From NCBI RefSeq assembly GCF_900142915.1, contig NZ_FRCM01000002.1, positions 434,001-498,000 on the forward strand: a stretch of 64,000 bases of DNA, given 5' to 3'. The notes beneath the pieces are model-generated. The model had not been told where the DNA came from. It made no database searches and worked only from the letters and a program-made list of their open reading frames with translations. Positions 57,032 to 64,000 of the stretch are shown one piece after another. The DNA comes from Mucilaginibacter sp. OK098 (lineage in GTDB: Bacteria > Bacteroidota > Bacteroidia > Sphingobacteriales > Sphingobacteriaceae). Position numbers and translations under genes: made by a program. Position 1 is the stretch's first letter, and each line of letters starts with the position of its first letter.

Positions 57032-58279
57032 TCATGGCAGGCAGGCTGCTGCAAAATCTACCACGCCGTACCCTGAACTTGTACGACAGCAGAAGCCTAC
57101 TAACGTGCCGGAAATAACATGATGGGCAAGGTTAGGGTCCTTAATATCGGTTATTTTTTCAAAAGAATCAGGGGCGAGCCATTTACCCCATCCATTACCT
57201 GTCTGGATTCGCATATTTACCACACCATACCCGGGTACATTTACCAATTGGATGCCTTTTATTATGATTTGTGCCCCGGTTGTTACGGGCTTAATTTTTA
57301 TAATGCCTTGTCCCTGGCCTATTTCCACCTGGAAATCATTGATCCTTTTATCAGAAATGAAAACATCAACATCATCAAAGGAATTTTGCACTTTGTTTTT
57401 TCCAGCCCATTTAAAAGGCGTAACCTTCAGGTCCGGTTGCGACTGCAGCAGTTTGGCAGCTTCTATAGGGCCAGGGTTCTCTGTGTTCCAGTTGATATAA
57501 TCGAGCGATAAAAAGTTCGGGTAACGACCTCCAAAGTTGAAAAGGAAATCCCGGGCGTGTTTACAGATCAGGTCGGGATTGTTCCGGTTCCATTCGCTTC
57601 CGGTTGGGTTATTTCCAAAATGGTTTAAAAAAGTGAGGGGGTTTGTACGTGACGAATCTCCCCGCAACTCAGTCCAGCTGCCCGGCTTTAGGGATCCATC
57701 ACCGTATCCGTTTTCGGCGAAGTTTTTTCTCATCACCGGGAACAGGTACTGTACACCTTCGTCCGGCTCTTTTTCAATAAAGGCAAACAGGCGCTGCGGG
57801 GTAGTAACTACGTTCCCTTGCTCATCCGTTCCGTTAATTAAATACGAAAAATTGCGTTTTAATATAGCATCTTCCTGAACAGCCTTTCCTGATTTATAAC
57901 AACCAATGCCCCTCAATGAAGTATCCAATGCTGCCAGCGGTGAAGGTTGTGTTTGACCTGGTTTAGGTCCGGTTAGATAGCTCTCGAAAAACAGCGTCAC
58001 AATTTCTGTGGTGTGAGTGTCGAGCCAGGTTTTCAGTTCATCCCGTACTTTCTTCCACGGGGTTGATGATACCGGATTTTTTGGCCCGTGCTGCAAGTAG
58101 AGCGAAGTTTCATCGCTGCCCCAAATATCAAGGGCAAAACCTCTTACGCCATAGTCAAGCAGTTGGGTAATGGTGAAGCATTGGTTGTTGAGCGGCGGGG
58201 TGGTGTTCCATCCGTTGTGGGCCGCAAGCCAGCGTTGTTGTTTGTAGTAACGATTGTCTGTGTTTTGATTTGATGACAT
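57032..58279 (-). CDS. PI-PLC X-domain-like phosphodiesterase without signal peptide
   Basis: A 415-aa protein with a phospholipase-C-like barrel start: LAAHNGWN with His21, LLDYGVRGFALDIWG, and YLQHGP with His64. These correspond to the general acid/base histidines of bacterial phosphatidylinositol-specific PLC. Residues beyond ~300 form a beta-rich tail (IIIKGIQLVNVPGYGV, then GVVDFAAACLP). The N-terminus (MSSNQNTDNRYYKQ) lacks a signal peptide, unusual for secreted PLCs, so it may act inside the cell or leave by another path. It could be a GDPD/PLC relative with another substrate. Confidence 0.75.
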   Translation of the reverse strand: MSSNQNTDNRYYKQQRWLAAHNGWNTTPPLNNQCFTITQLLDYGVRGFALDIWGSDETSLYLQHGPKNPVSSTPWKKVRDELKTWLDTHTTEIVTLFFESYLTGPKPGQTQPSPLAALDTSLRGIGCYKSGKAVQEDAILKRNFSYLINGTDEQGNVVTTPQRLFAFIEKEPDEGVQYLFPVMRKNFAENGYGDGSLKPGSWTELRGDSSRTNPLTFLNHFGNNPTGSEWNRNNPDLICKHARDFLFNFGGRYPNFLSLDYINWNTENPGPIEAAKLLQSQPDLKVTPFKWAGKNKVQNSFDDVDVFISDKRINDFQVEIGQGQGIIKIKPVTTGAQIIIKGIQLVNVPGYGVVNMRIQTGNGWGKWLAPDSFEKITDIKDPNLAHHVISGTLVGFCCRTSSGYGVVDFAAACLP

Positions 58280-58438
58280 GGTAATAGGATTTGAGTGATA
58301 AAGTTAATGGTTGTTTTGTTTTGAGCAAGACACCAGGTTTAAAAAATGTTAATTTTTGAGTTTTTTTTTGATGTAGTAGTGATGGCAATGCTAACAAGGG
58401 GAAAGAGCATGGTACGCTGACAGCAGCGGGGAGGAACA

Positions 58439-58798
58439 CGGGCTGCTTCGAATTGTATATAATACATGAACTTAATGACTCTCCCGCTCAATTGCCGCGG
58501 GGGCTGTTACTTTTTTCGTGGTTGTTTGTTTCTTTAAAGGCACTCAAGAAGGCTATACCGTTTGGCTTGATCCAAAAGTAACCAAAAACTAAGCGCAGCG
58601 ATCTCATGAACGCCTTAAAAATAAACAGCCAGTGAATAAATCAAGTCGGTAGAAACGCTTCTTTGCGTACGAGCCTTTCACACACAAATAAGTCAAAACC
58701 ACGGGCTGGAATCGTTTTGCCGGATGCCCTTTGCCACCGGTTTGGGCCGTCAGTTTTTCCGGATTTTTGCCGAAGCTTGTCTGCTGACGGGAGGAAAA
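58439..58798. repeat. Interspersed repeat family B, copy 2 (about 360 bp)
   Basis: Blocks as in copy 1 (TGCTTCGAATTG, CTCCCGCTCAATTGCCGCGG, AGTAACCAAAAACTAAGCG, CGAAGCTTGTCTGCTGACGG) in the same order and orientation. Relative to copy 1 it has about 48 additional bases within the first hairpin and lacks about 40 bases near GCCCTT. Conservation is by block rather than by reading frame. Confidence 0.8.
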
Positions 58799-58827
58799 AA
58801 GCCCCGACCAGCATTCCCGCACTTCTA

Positions 58828-60789
58828 TCATTTTACCTCATAAACATTATTTTCTTTATTTACATCCGGGTAAACCTGCTCAGGGTCGATGATTACTTTG
58901 GCTATGGCTTCGGTTTTATTGGCTGCAAATGTGTATGAGCTGCTGTACTCCCAGATCTCTACCGGGAAAGTCCGCAGCTCTTTTTCGCCGTTTTTATAGG
59001 TTATTTCAACTATCAGCGGCATAGCGGCTCTTTCCATATTTTCAATGGTGATCAGGGTTTTGTTATCCCGGGCCTCCACTTTTGCAATCTTTTGGTCGAG
59101 CCTGAAATTTTCAAGGAACATTGATTTCCAAAACCAGGTCAGGTCCTCGCCAGTAGAACTATCAATGCTTCTGAAAAAATCCCAGGGGGTGGGGTGTTTG
59201 AATGCCCAGTCGCTGATATATTTTCTGAAGGCCGGGTCAAACCGGTCGGGGCCGAGGACCTGAGTGCGCAGCAAGGTTAACAAATAAGCCACTTTCTGGT
59301 ATTGGATGGTATACACCTGGTTACCGGGGATAGCATCCGGCCGGCTGACAATAGGCAGTAATTTCTCTGCAAACAGCGCCATCCTCGGACTATCAATTTC
59401 TGCATAGCCAATAAACTCGCCTTTATTAAACGCTTTGGTAGCCATCATATCTATAAAAAGATTAAACCCTTCATCCATCCATGCATATTTGCGTTCGTTA
59501 CTGCCAACCATCATCGGGAACCAGGTGTGGCCCAGTTCGTGGTTAACTACTGCCCAGTACATATTGCCGGTGTCTTTTGCCGCGCAAAAAACCATGCCGG
59601 GGTATTCCATGCCATCCAGGTTTGACGCAACGTTAACCGCTTTATTAAATGGATACTCGTGCCATTTTTCGGAGAAATATTGCAGGGTGAATTTTACATA
59701 TTCCGACGATCGCAACCAGCTGCTCTTTTTGGCAGATTCAATTGGGTACAGCGAACTGCCCATTACGCGTTTGCCGCTGGAGAGTTTAAAACTCAAAGCT
59801 TCCCAAATGAATGATTTGGAGGCTGTCCATGCGAAATCCCTGGTATTATCCATCCTGAACTTCCAGGTGCAGGTTGGGACTGATGGCCTTGAGGCTGCTT
59901 CGCCAACCTCTTTTGCCGACCTGATGAACACCGGCTCCTCCCTTTCTTTTGCCGCCTGCCAGCGCTTCAGCTGAACCGGGGTTAAAACTTCTTCAGGATT
60001 CAGCAGATCGCCGGAGCCCTCAACAATATAGGCTGAAGGGAGCTTAATATTCACGCGGAAATTCCCAAAGTCGAGGTAAAACTCACCGTTGCCCAGGTAG
60101 GGCAGCGTGTTCCATCCTTCCACATCGTCAAGCACATACATCCTTGGGTACCATTGCGCCACTGCATAAATATTACCATTTTTTGTGGGCAATATATCTG
60201 TCCTGTTCACCTGGAAATCGGCATTCTTGTAATTTTCAGGAAAGCGGTATTGGTATTGGATTTTGAAGCTTAATTTTTGCCCGCTCTTCAATGGTTCCGG
60301 TAAATGCAGCTCCATGCGGGTATCATAAATATTATATTTTATTTCACCGGCCTGCGCATCGGCAAGCTTGATCCCCTGAATTTCAAAACCGCCATCCGTT
60401 GTTTTTTCAGCCGGGTTTTTATAGAGGAATAGGCCTGCCTGAATGCCCTTTGAATCTTTTTTATAAACATTCTGATCCAGCTGCATCCATAAGGAAGAAA
60501 GCGCTTTAGGACTATTGTTGGTATAGGTTACGGTTGCAATTCCTTTTATCACATTTTGCTTGTCATCCAAAGTTACATCTATCACATAATCCGACTGGTT
60601 TTGCCAGTATGCGGGTCCCGGTTCGCCGGTGGCGGTGCGGTATTCATTGCCGGGAGGTAAAAGCGGAAGGGCCGGGAATAGTTCAGTCGGCTTATACCGC
60701 GACTGGCCAAATGATATATTACAGGTAATAACCATTATAACAATGGTAGTAAATTTTATCAAACTCCTGGTAAAAAGGGGTGTATGCAT
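58828..60789 (-). CDS. M1 family zinc metallopeptidase
   Basis: A 653-aa secreted gluzincin aminopeptidase. A signal peptide covers residues 1-29 (cleavage near SFGQ). The N-terminal M1-like saddle is followed by the zinc motif H417-E418-LG-H421 and a Glu in MDEGFN, 19 residues later, completing HExxH-x18-E. The GAMEN exopeptidase motif is replaced by GMEYPG. It is likely to trim peptides in the periplasm. A C-terminal domain (about 560-653) is Ig-like and ends NKENNVYEVK. Transcribed leftward, alone. Confidence 0.92.
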   Translation of the reverse strand: MHTPLFTRSLIKFTTIVIMVITCNISFGQSRYKPTELFPALPLLPPGNEYRTATGEPGPAYWQNQSDYVIDVTLDDKQNVIKGIATVTYTNNSPKALSSLWMQLDQNVYKKDSKGIQAGLFLYKNPAEKTTDGGFEIQGIKLADAQAGEIKYNIYDTRMELHLPEPLKSGQKLSFKIQYQYRFPENYKNADFQVNRTDILPTKNGNIYAVAQWYPRMYVLDDVEGWNTLPYLGNGEFYLDFGNFRVNIKLPSAYIVEGSGDLLNPEEVLTPVQLKRWQAAKEREEPVFIRSAKEVGEAASRPSVPTCTWKFRMDNTRDFAWTASKSFIWEALSFKLSSGKRVMGSSLYPIESAKKSSWLRSSEYVKFTLQYFSEKWHEYPFNKAVNVASNLDGMEYPGMVFCAAKDTGNMYWAVVNHELGHTWFPMMVGSNERKYAWMDEGFNLFIDMMATKAFNKGEFIGYAEIDSPRMALFAEKLLPIVSRPDAIPGNQVYTIQYQKVAYLLTLLRTQVLGPDRFDPAFRKYISDWAFKHPTPWDFFRSIDSSTGEDLTWFWKSMFLENFRLDQKIAKVEARDNKTLITIENMERAAMPLIVEITYKNGEKELRTFPVEIWEYSSSYTFAANKTEAIAKVIIDPEQVYPDVNKENNVYEVK

Positions 60790-60922
60790 GTTGTTTATCG
60801 GGCTTGTTTTGTTTAATTATTGAGTGGCTTTAGCATATATGTCAAATATACAGGAATAATGGGATTGGAGAAGGTGTGGGAGGAGGAAATTATGATGGTT
60901 GCTGGGGTAACGCGGGTTGCTA

Positions 60923-61381
60923 TCAGATCACCAACCTTTTAAGTGCTGTAATCGTTCCTGAATGTAGTTTCTCATGAAATGATAAGAATTCCAGGCCATC
61001 ATCTATATTGACGATCGTGGTGCCCAATCGGGTAGACCAACCTGTATAATTGCCAAAGATCTTATTTTCATAATCACTTTCTAATTGATCCAATGTGGTG
61101 ATCAACAATTGTTTGATATTTACTATTTCAACTTCGCCAATAATTCTTTCCGGCCTGGAACCCGGCTTAAACTGTAGCCAAAAATCATCGTGTATTAATA
61201 ATGGCAAGCCGGCTTTCTGGTAGCATATTCCCTGCTGAACGACTATCAGGTGCCCCATATTCCAGCTGATGTTGTTGACAACCCCCTGGGGAATTTGATT
61301 AAGCTGATCGATACTGAGATCATTTAACTGTTCAAGCAACGAAGCTCTTGTATTCCTTATTGTTTCTATTTGCTTATTCAT
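60923..61381 (-). CDS. DinB-like four-helix protein
   Basis: A 152-aa DinB-superfamily protein. The first-helix region carries RASLLEQLNDLSIDQLNQI and WNMGHLIVVQQGI with a His; the last helix contains LSFHEKLHSGTI with two His residues. The pattern matches metal-binding DinB/YfiT proteins, but it is distinct from the protein at 36407. The ATG used is three codons inside an in-frame TTG. Function unknown. Confidence 0.8.
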   Translation of the reverse strand: MNKQIETIRNTRASLLEQLNDLSIDQLNQIPQGVVNNISWNMGHLIVVQQGICYQKAGLPLLIHDDFWLQFKPGSRPERIIGEVEIVNIKQLLITTLDQLESDYENKIFGNYTGWSTRLGTTIVNIDDGLEFLSFHEKLHSGTITALKRLVI

Positions 61382-61462
61382 GGTTATCAACTTTACAACA
61401 ACTACAATAACATCAATAGGTTAGCGGCCTGACTGAAGCAAGTTCATCATTCTAAAGGGTAA

Positions 61463-62200
61463 TTAAACTTTAATTTTCTTCATTTGGACTAATTTCCTAA
61501 AAATCATGGTGTGCAGAAACAATATTGTCGCGGGGGCAAAAGCCGGGAACCATACAAATGGGAATATCGTCACTTCCCGCATCCCCAGCTCACCAGTGAT
61601 GATGGAATTTTTCCCTACAATTGTCGCAATAACAAGCAGTGTTAAAATGTCCAGTATTCCAAAAATATTCCACGCATATACTACCGGGATACTCCATGAC
61701 TTTCCTTTTGAAACCATTCCCGCTACCGGTAAGGCCAAAAGTGCGGTAATGAGATCTCCCATTCCTGCCGAAAAAGCAAATACAGCCGGAAGCAGGTGAT
61801 AGAAGTATAGAAAAATGAAGGATGCACCCAGGATCCGAAACACATGAATTGTGATCAGGGATTCCAATGTAATTGCCCCAAGTAATTTTTTGAATAATTT
61901 GATGTTTCCGATAAACCCAAATAACACAATCATTAATGGCAGGGCAGCTAAAACCATTACCGTAGGTGGTATCGACTTGTTGTCAAATACTCCTTTTAAC
62001 GAAAGGATTGAAACGTATGCGAGGTAGGCGATGTAAAAACCCAAAATGCCAAATTGAATATTTCTTGATTTACCCGCACTCATACCCGCATTAATGGCAG
62101 CCTGTTTTGCACGACTTGCAATAAGACCAAGAGACCAGAAAAAACCAAAGATGAATAGAACGATAGCCCATAAAGGCACACTTGATATGTAATTTTCCAT
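61463..62200 (-). CDS. Polytopic membrane protein, possible Crp/Fnr regulon member
   Basis: A 245-aa protein with six to seven hydrophobic helices (VPLWAIVLFIFGFFWSLG, ILGFYIAYLAYVSILSL, TVMVLAALPLMIVLFGFIG, FRILGASFIFLYFYHLLPA, AGMGDLITALLALPVAGMV, IFGILDILTLLVIATIVG, FPAFAPATILFLHTMIF). I do not recognise a named family. It ends with a basic KKIKV tail. Its promoter has the same Crp/Fnr-like operator and spacing as two SDR genes, and a crp/fnr gene is divergent from the next block upstream. Confidence 0.75.
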   Translation of the reverse strand: MENYISSVPLWAIVLFIFGFFWSLGLIASRAKQAAINAGMSAGKSRNIQFGILGFYIAYLAYVSILSLKGVFDNKSIPPTVMVLAALPLMIVLFGFIGNIKLFKKLLGAITLESLITIHVFRILGASFIFLYFYHLLPAVFAFSAGMGDLITALLALPVAGMVSKGKSWSIPVVYAWNIFGILDILTLLVIATIVGKNSIITGELGMREVTIFPFVWFPAFAPATILFLHTMIFRKLVQMKKIKV

Positions 62201-62226
62201 TTTTTTTGTTGATTAAATTAACAAGA

Positions 62227-62270
62227 CAAATAGAAATTAAATATGCCGGCATGCACTTTCCAAATGGCAA
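62227..62270 (-). promoter_or_regulatory. Crp/Fnr-like operator plus -7 box (regulon member 3)
   Basis: On the minus strand, TTGCCA-TT-TGGAAA (plus-strand 62257-62270) is followed after 22 nt by TCTATTTG (62227-62234). It differs from the other two operators at two of twelve arm positions but keeps the spacing and is 57 nt from the start codon. Confidence 0.5.
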
Positions 62271-62310
62271 GAAATGAGGCGTGCATTTTTTTGTTTCTGT
62301 CCCCGCAGAT

Positions 62311-62545
62311 CCCCAATGTCATTAAGTTAATCCGATTAACTGGTTTTCACCCGCTGCCGCGGAGCAGAGAGGGTCGCCCATCCGCTGGCTAGCGGAGTCG
62401 GTGGGGTGAGTCGAACCGCCGTGCATTGGCGCCAATGCAATTGCGTGAACATCGCGCGCAGATTTACCCACCCAGTCGACGCTTCGCTGGACCTGCCCTC
62501 CCTTTGCTGCGCACAAGGAGGGCTAAAAAGCTTAACTTAATAACA
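62311..62545. repeat. Interspersed repeat family A, copy 4
   Basis: Opens CCCCAATGTCATTAAGTTAA, then CCCGCTGCCGCGGAGCAGAG, GCTAGCGGAGTCGGTGGGGT, GTGAACATCGCGCGCAGATT and CACCCAGTCGACGCTTCGC, and closes with the direct repeat AAAAGCTTAACTTAATAACA at 62526-62545. The ends (TTAAGTTAA and TTAACTTAA) are roughly inverted, a layout that would fit a MITE. Open frames here are repeat-derived. Confidence 0.75.
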
Positions 62546-62695
62546 GCCGTCCCCGAAGGGTCTCTCATAGAGGACCCTGCGATCTGGTTAGCAGAAATTT
62601 ATGACATAGGATAATTTCTGGATGAATACTTAGCAGGCGGCGCAGGGTCCCTTTCAGGAGACCCTGCGAAGACACAAAAGCTTAACTTAATAACA
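62546..62695. repeat. 130-bp palindromic segment flanked by a 20-bp direct repeat
   Basis: AAAAGCTTAACTTAATAACA occurs at 62526-62545 and again at 62676-62695. Between them are two hairpins: one around AGGGTCTCTCATAGAGGACC and a perfect 9-bp one, CGCAGGGTC (62641-62649) with GACCCTGCG (62660-62668). No coding sequence is visible. Confidence 0.65.
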
Positions 62696-62737
62696 TTGAG
62701 GAGAATCTGCTGAGACGGAAGAGATCTGGCTGGAAAA

Positions 62738-63331
62738 TCAAAAAGTTTTTTTCGAAAATTCGCTTCTTATGCGGCTCAATGAGGTGTCGGTGACGCCCAG
62801 GTAGGAGGCAATATGTTTCAATTGCGCGTGCTTGAAGATCTCTTTGTTATTATTCAGCAATTCGCGGTAGCGTTCCTCGGCACTTTTATTGATCATGGCT
62901 AAAGTGCGCTGTTTATAAGCCACAAATTCTTTCACCAACATCATCCGCGCAAATTCCCTGAACTCAGGCACCGCATGAAAAAGCAGGTTAATTGACTCAA
63001 ACGAAGCCAGGTAACCCTGGCAATTAGTGATCGCCTGGATATATTCAGTTGAAGGGGTATGCAAAAAAAAGGAGGCGATCTCGAACACAACACGATCCTT
63101 CGGATAAAAATAAGTTGTCACCTCATCGCCATTAGTATCATAGGTGAAGGCTCTCATAAACCCATCGGCCAAATAAAAATAACCGCTGTTCATACCACCT
63201 TTAAGCAGGAAATCATTTTTCGCAAATGTTCGTTCTTCAAAATGTTCAGCAATCTTTTCTAATGCCTGGTTACTCACCATTATGTTCGGCGTGTTGGCTT
63301 TTATAAACTCAATCAGGATCTGCTTGTTCAT
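62738..63331 (-). CDS. Crp/Fnr family transcriptional regulator (second paralogue)
   Basis: A 197-aa regulator. N-terminal effector domain: FEERTFAKNDFLLKGGMNSGY to about residue 120; C-terminal HTH LKHIASYLGVTDTSLSRIR (about 172-190). The recognition helix shares SLSRIR and the preceding IASYLG with the regulator at 15090, so both probably read similar DNA sites. No ligand-binding cysteines are apparent. It is upstream of, and in the same direction as, the membrane protein whose promoter carries the third Crp/Fnr-like operator. Confidence 0.9.
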   Translation of the reverse strand: MNKQILIEFIKANTPNIMVSNQALEKIAEHFEERTFAKNDFLLKGGMNSGYFYLADGFMRAFTYDTNGDEVTTYFYPKDRVVFEIASFFLHTPSTEYIQAITNCQGYLASFESINLLFHAVPEFREFARMMLVKEFVAYKQRTLAMINKSAEERYRELLNNNKEIFKHAQLKHIASYLGVTDTSLSRIRSEFSKKTF

Positions 63332-63612
63332 TGTTGAAACCCGCTTTTTGGTGCTGAAATGTATTTTTAACTTTCAAAGTAAAATTACAAAAGTATTTTA
63401 TATTGAACCCTCTGCCTGCTGAAAGGGATAAGTCAAGAGCAGGTGTATGCTATCTTTATCCCCCACAGACTTTTTGATACTTTAGGCATAAAATAGTTAC
63501 TCACTTTACTCAAATTTCAATGCGTTTGTTCTGGCTTCATCCAAAATATCCAACTGTTACAACTAAATAAACCTTATTATTGCAATGCTTTATCATCACG
63601 TTAATACTCCCA

Positions 63613-64000
63613 ATGAAATCGGCTAAGATTTTAAAATATCCTTCTTTTCTAATTGCTAAAATATTTTTATTCGGGATTATTTTATTTATGCCGCACCTGG
63701 TTTCAGCGCAAGTAGACAGGACGTTTTGGTTTGTGGCGCCCTATGTTTATGATGCGGGGCGTGACTTTGACAAACCTATAGTCCTTCGGATCACAACATT
63801 GTCTTCACCCGCTACAGTAGTGATTTCGATGCCGGCAGACCCTTCATTTACCCCCATTACAACAAATATAGGCGCAAATTCAACCGTGAGTGTAGACCTA
63901 ACCACCTGGATAAATAAGCTTGAAAATATCCCGGCAAATACCACATTGAATAAGGGCCTTTTAATTAAATCAACGGCAGACATAACAGCCTATTATGAGG
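63613..64000 (+). CDS. N-terminus of an IgGFc-binding-like surface protein, cut by the window edge
   Basis: The ATG at 63613 opens a frame of 129 complete codons that runs off the right edge without a stop, so the true gene is longer. A signal peptide (KIFLFGIILFMPHLVSAQ, cleavage after about residue 33) precedes RTFWFVAPYVYDAGRDFDKP and VVISMPADPSFTPITTN. This pattern (beta-rich, WFVAPYV start) resembles the IgGFc-binding N-terminal domain of Bacteroidota surface proteins, usually ending in a type IX secretion sorting domain outside this window. The export route is therefore an inference. Confidence 0.75.
   Translation, partial: MKSAKILKYPSFLIAKIFLFGIILFMPHLVSAQVDRTFWFVAPYVYDAGRDFDKPIVLRITTLSSPATVVISMPADPSFTPITTNIGANSTVSVDLTTWINKLENIPANTTLNKGLLIKSTADITAYYE

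Noticed and set aside
59435..59974. A 179-codon plus-strand frame
   Set aside because: It is antisense within the M1 peptidase gene, whose HExxH motif is intact on the other strand.
1..64000. CRISPR arrays, prophage, integrases, transposases, tRNA and rRNA genes
   Set aside because: None was seen on either strand. The repeats present are palindromic spacers, not regularly spaced direct repeats with unique spacers.

Overview
The window reads as chromosome from a member of the Bacteroidota, most likely the family Sphingobacteriaceae (a Mucilaginibacter- or Pedobacter-like organism; the genus is inferred). The evidence is AT-rich DNA, few Shine-Dalgarno sites, promoters resembling TAnnTTTG, many secreted lipoproteins and TonB-type barrels, DUF4172 Fic and DHCW-cupin proteins, an N-terminal fragment resembling IgGFc-binding surface proteins, and carbohydrate-degradation genes (GH20, GH29, GH130). 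No rRNA, tRNA, CRISPR array, integrase, transposase or phage gene was seen.

Layout. 1-7.5 kb: lipoprotein, methyltransferase, OmpA lipoprotein, two Fic proteins of different types and a GH20 hexosaminidase. 7.6-14.8 kb: a tripartite RND efflux operon read leftward (tetR, then adaptor, pump, outer-membrane factor). Its last cistron is a 40-residue single-pass membrane protein not previously called here, followed by a terminator. 15-26 kb: a leaderless Crp/Fnr regulator with a GNAT gene, an SDR, a beta-hydroxyacid dehydrogenase, a deoxyribonucleotidase, a DUF885 peptidase, a Gfo/Idh/MocA oxidoreductase, a histidine kinase and purU. 26.5-37.8 kb: an outer-membrane barrel, a sigma factor coupled to a cupin anti-sigma-like protein, LysR, a ferredoxin reductase and ferredoxin, patatin, HxlR, DinB and a divergent SDR. 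37.9-42.9 kb: a mannose/hexosamine block (GH130, HAD phosphomannomutase-like, ManA, class I aldolase, glucosamine-6-phosphate deaminase). 43.1-46.6 kb: solitary pstS with a possible Pho box, a uracil-DNA-glycosylase-like protein and a membrane-anchored protein. 46.7-52.2 kb: an L-fucose operon (mutarotase, GH29, UxaA-type dehydratase, SDR, FAH hydrolase). 52.7-64 kb: metallophosphoesterase, FtsX/MacB permease, PLC-like protein, M1 peptidase, DinB, membrane protein, a second Crp/Fnr regulator and the start of a surface protein.

The most interesting regulatory signal is a promoter architecture found three times: an inverted repeat close to TTACCA-N2-TGGTAA, exactly 22 nt, then NNNNTTTG. It lies upstream of two SDR genes and a polytopic membrane protein. 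The implied operator centre is near -41.5, the classic class II Crp/Fnr activator position, and two Crp/Fnr paralogues with near-identical recognition helices lie next to two of the three sites. Other candidate cis-elements are a five-site GCGG cluster before the DUF4172 fic gene, TTTAACA-C-TGTTAAA operators around the efflux operon, and a GTACAA-N7-TTGTAC operator at the fucose operon.

Nearly every spacer carries a palindromic or degenerate repeat. Two larger interspersed families also occur: a 190-240 bp element in four copies and a roughly 355 bp element in two. Several small repeats run into the 3' ends of genes and supply their last codons. All calls come from reading sequence alone; no database search was run.
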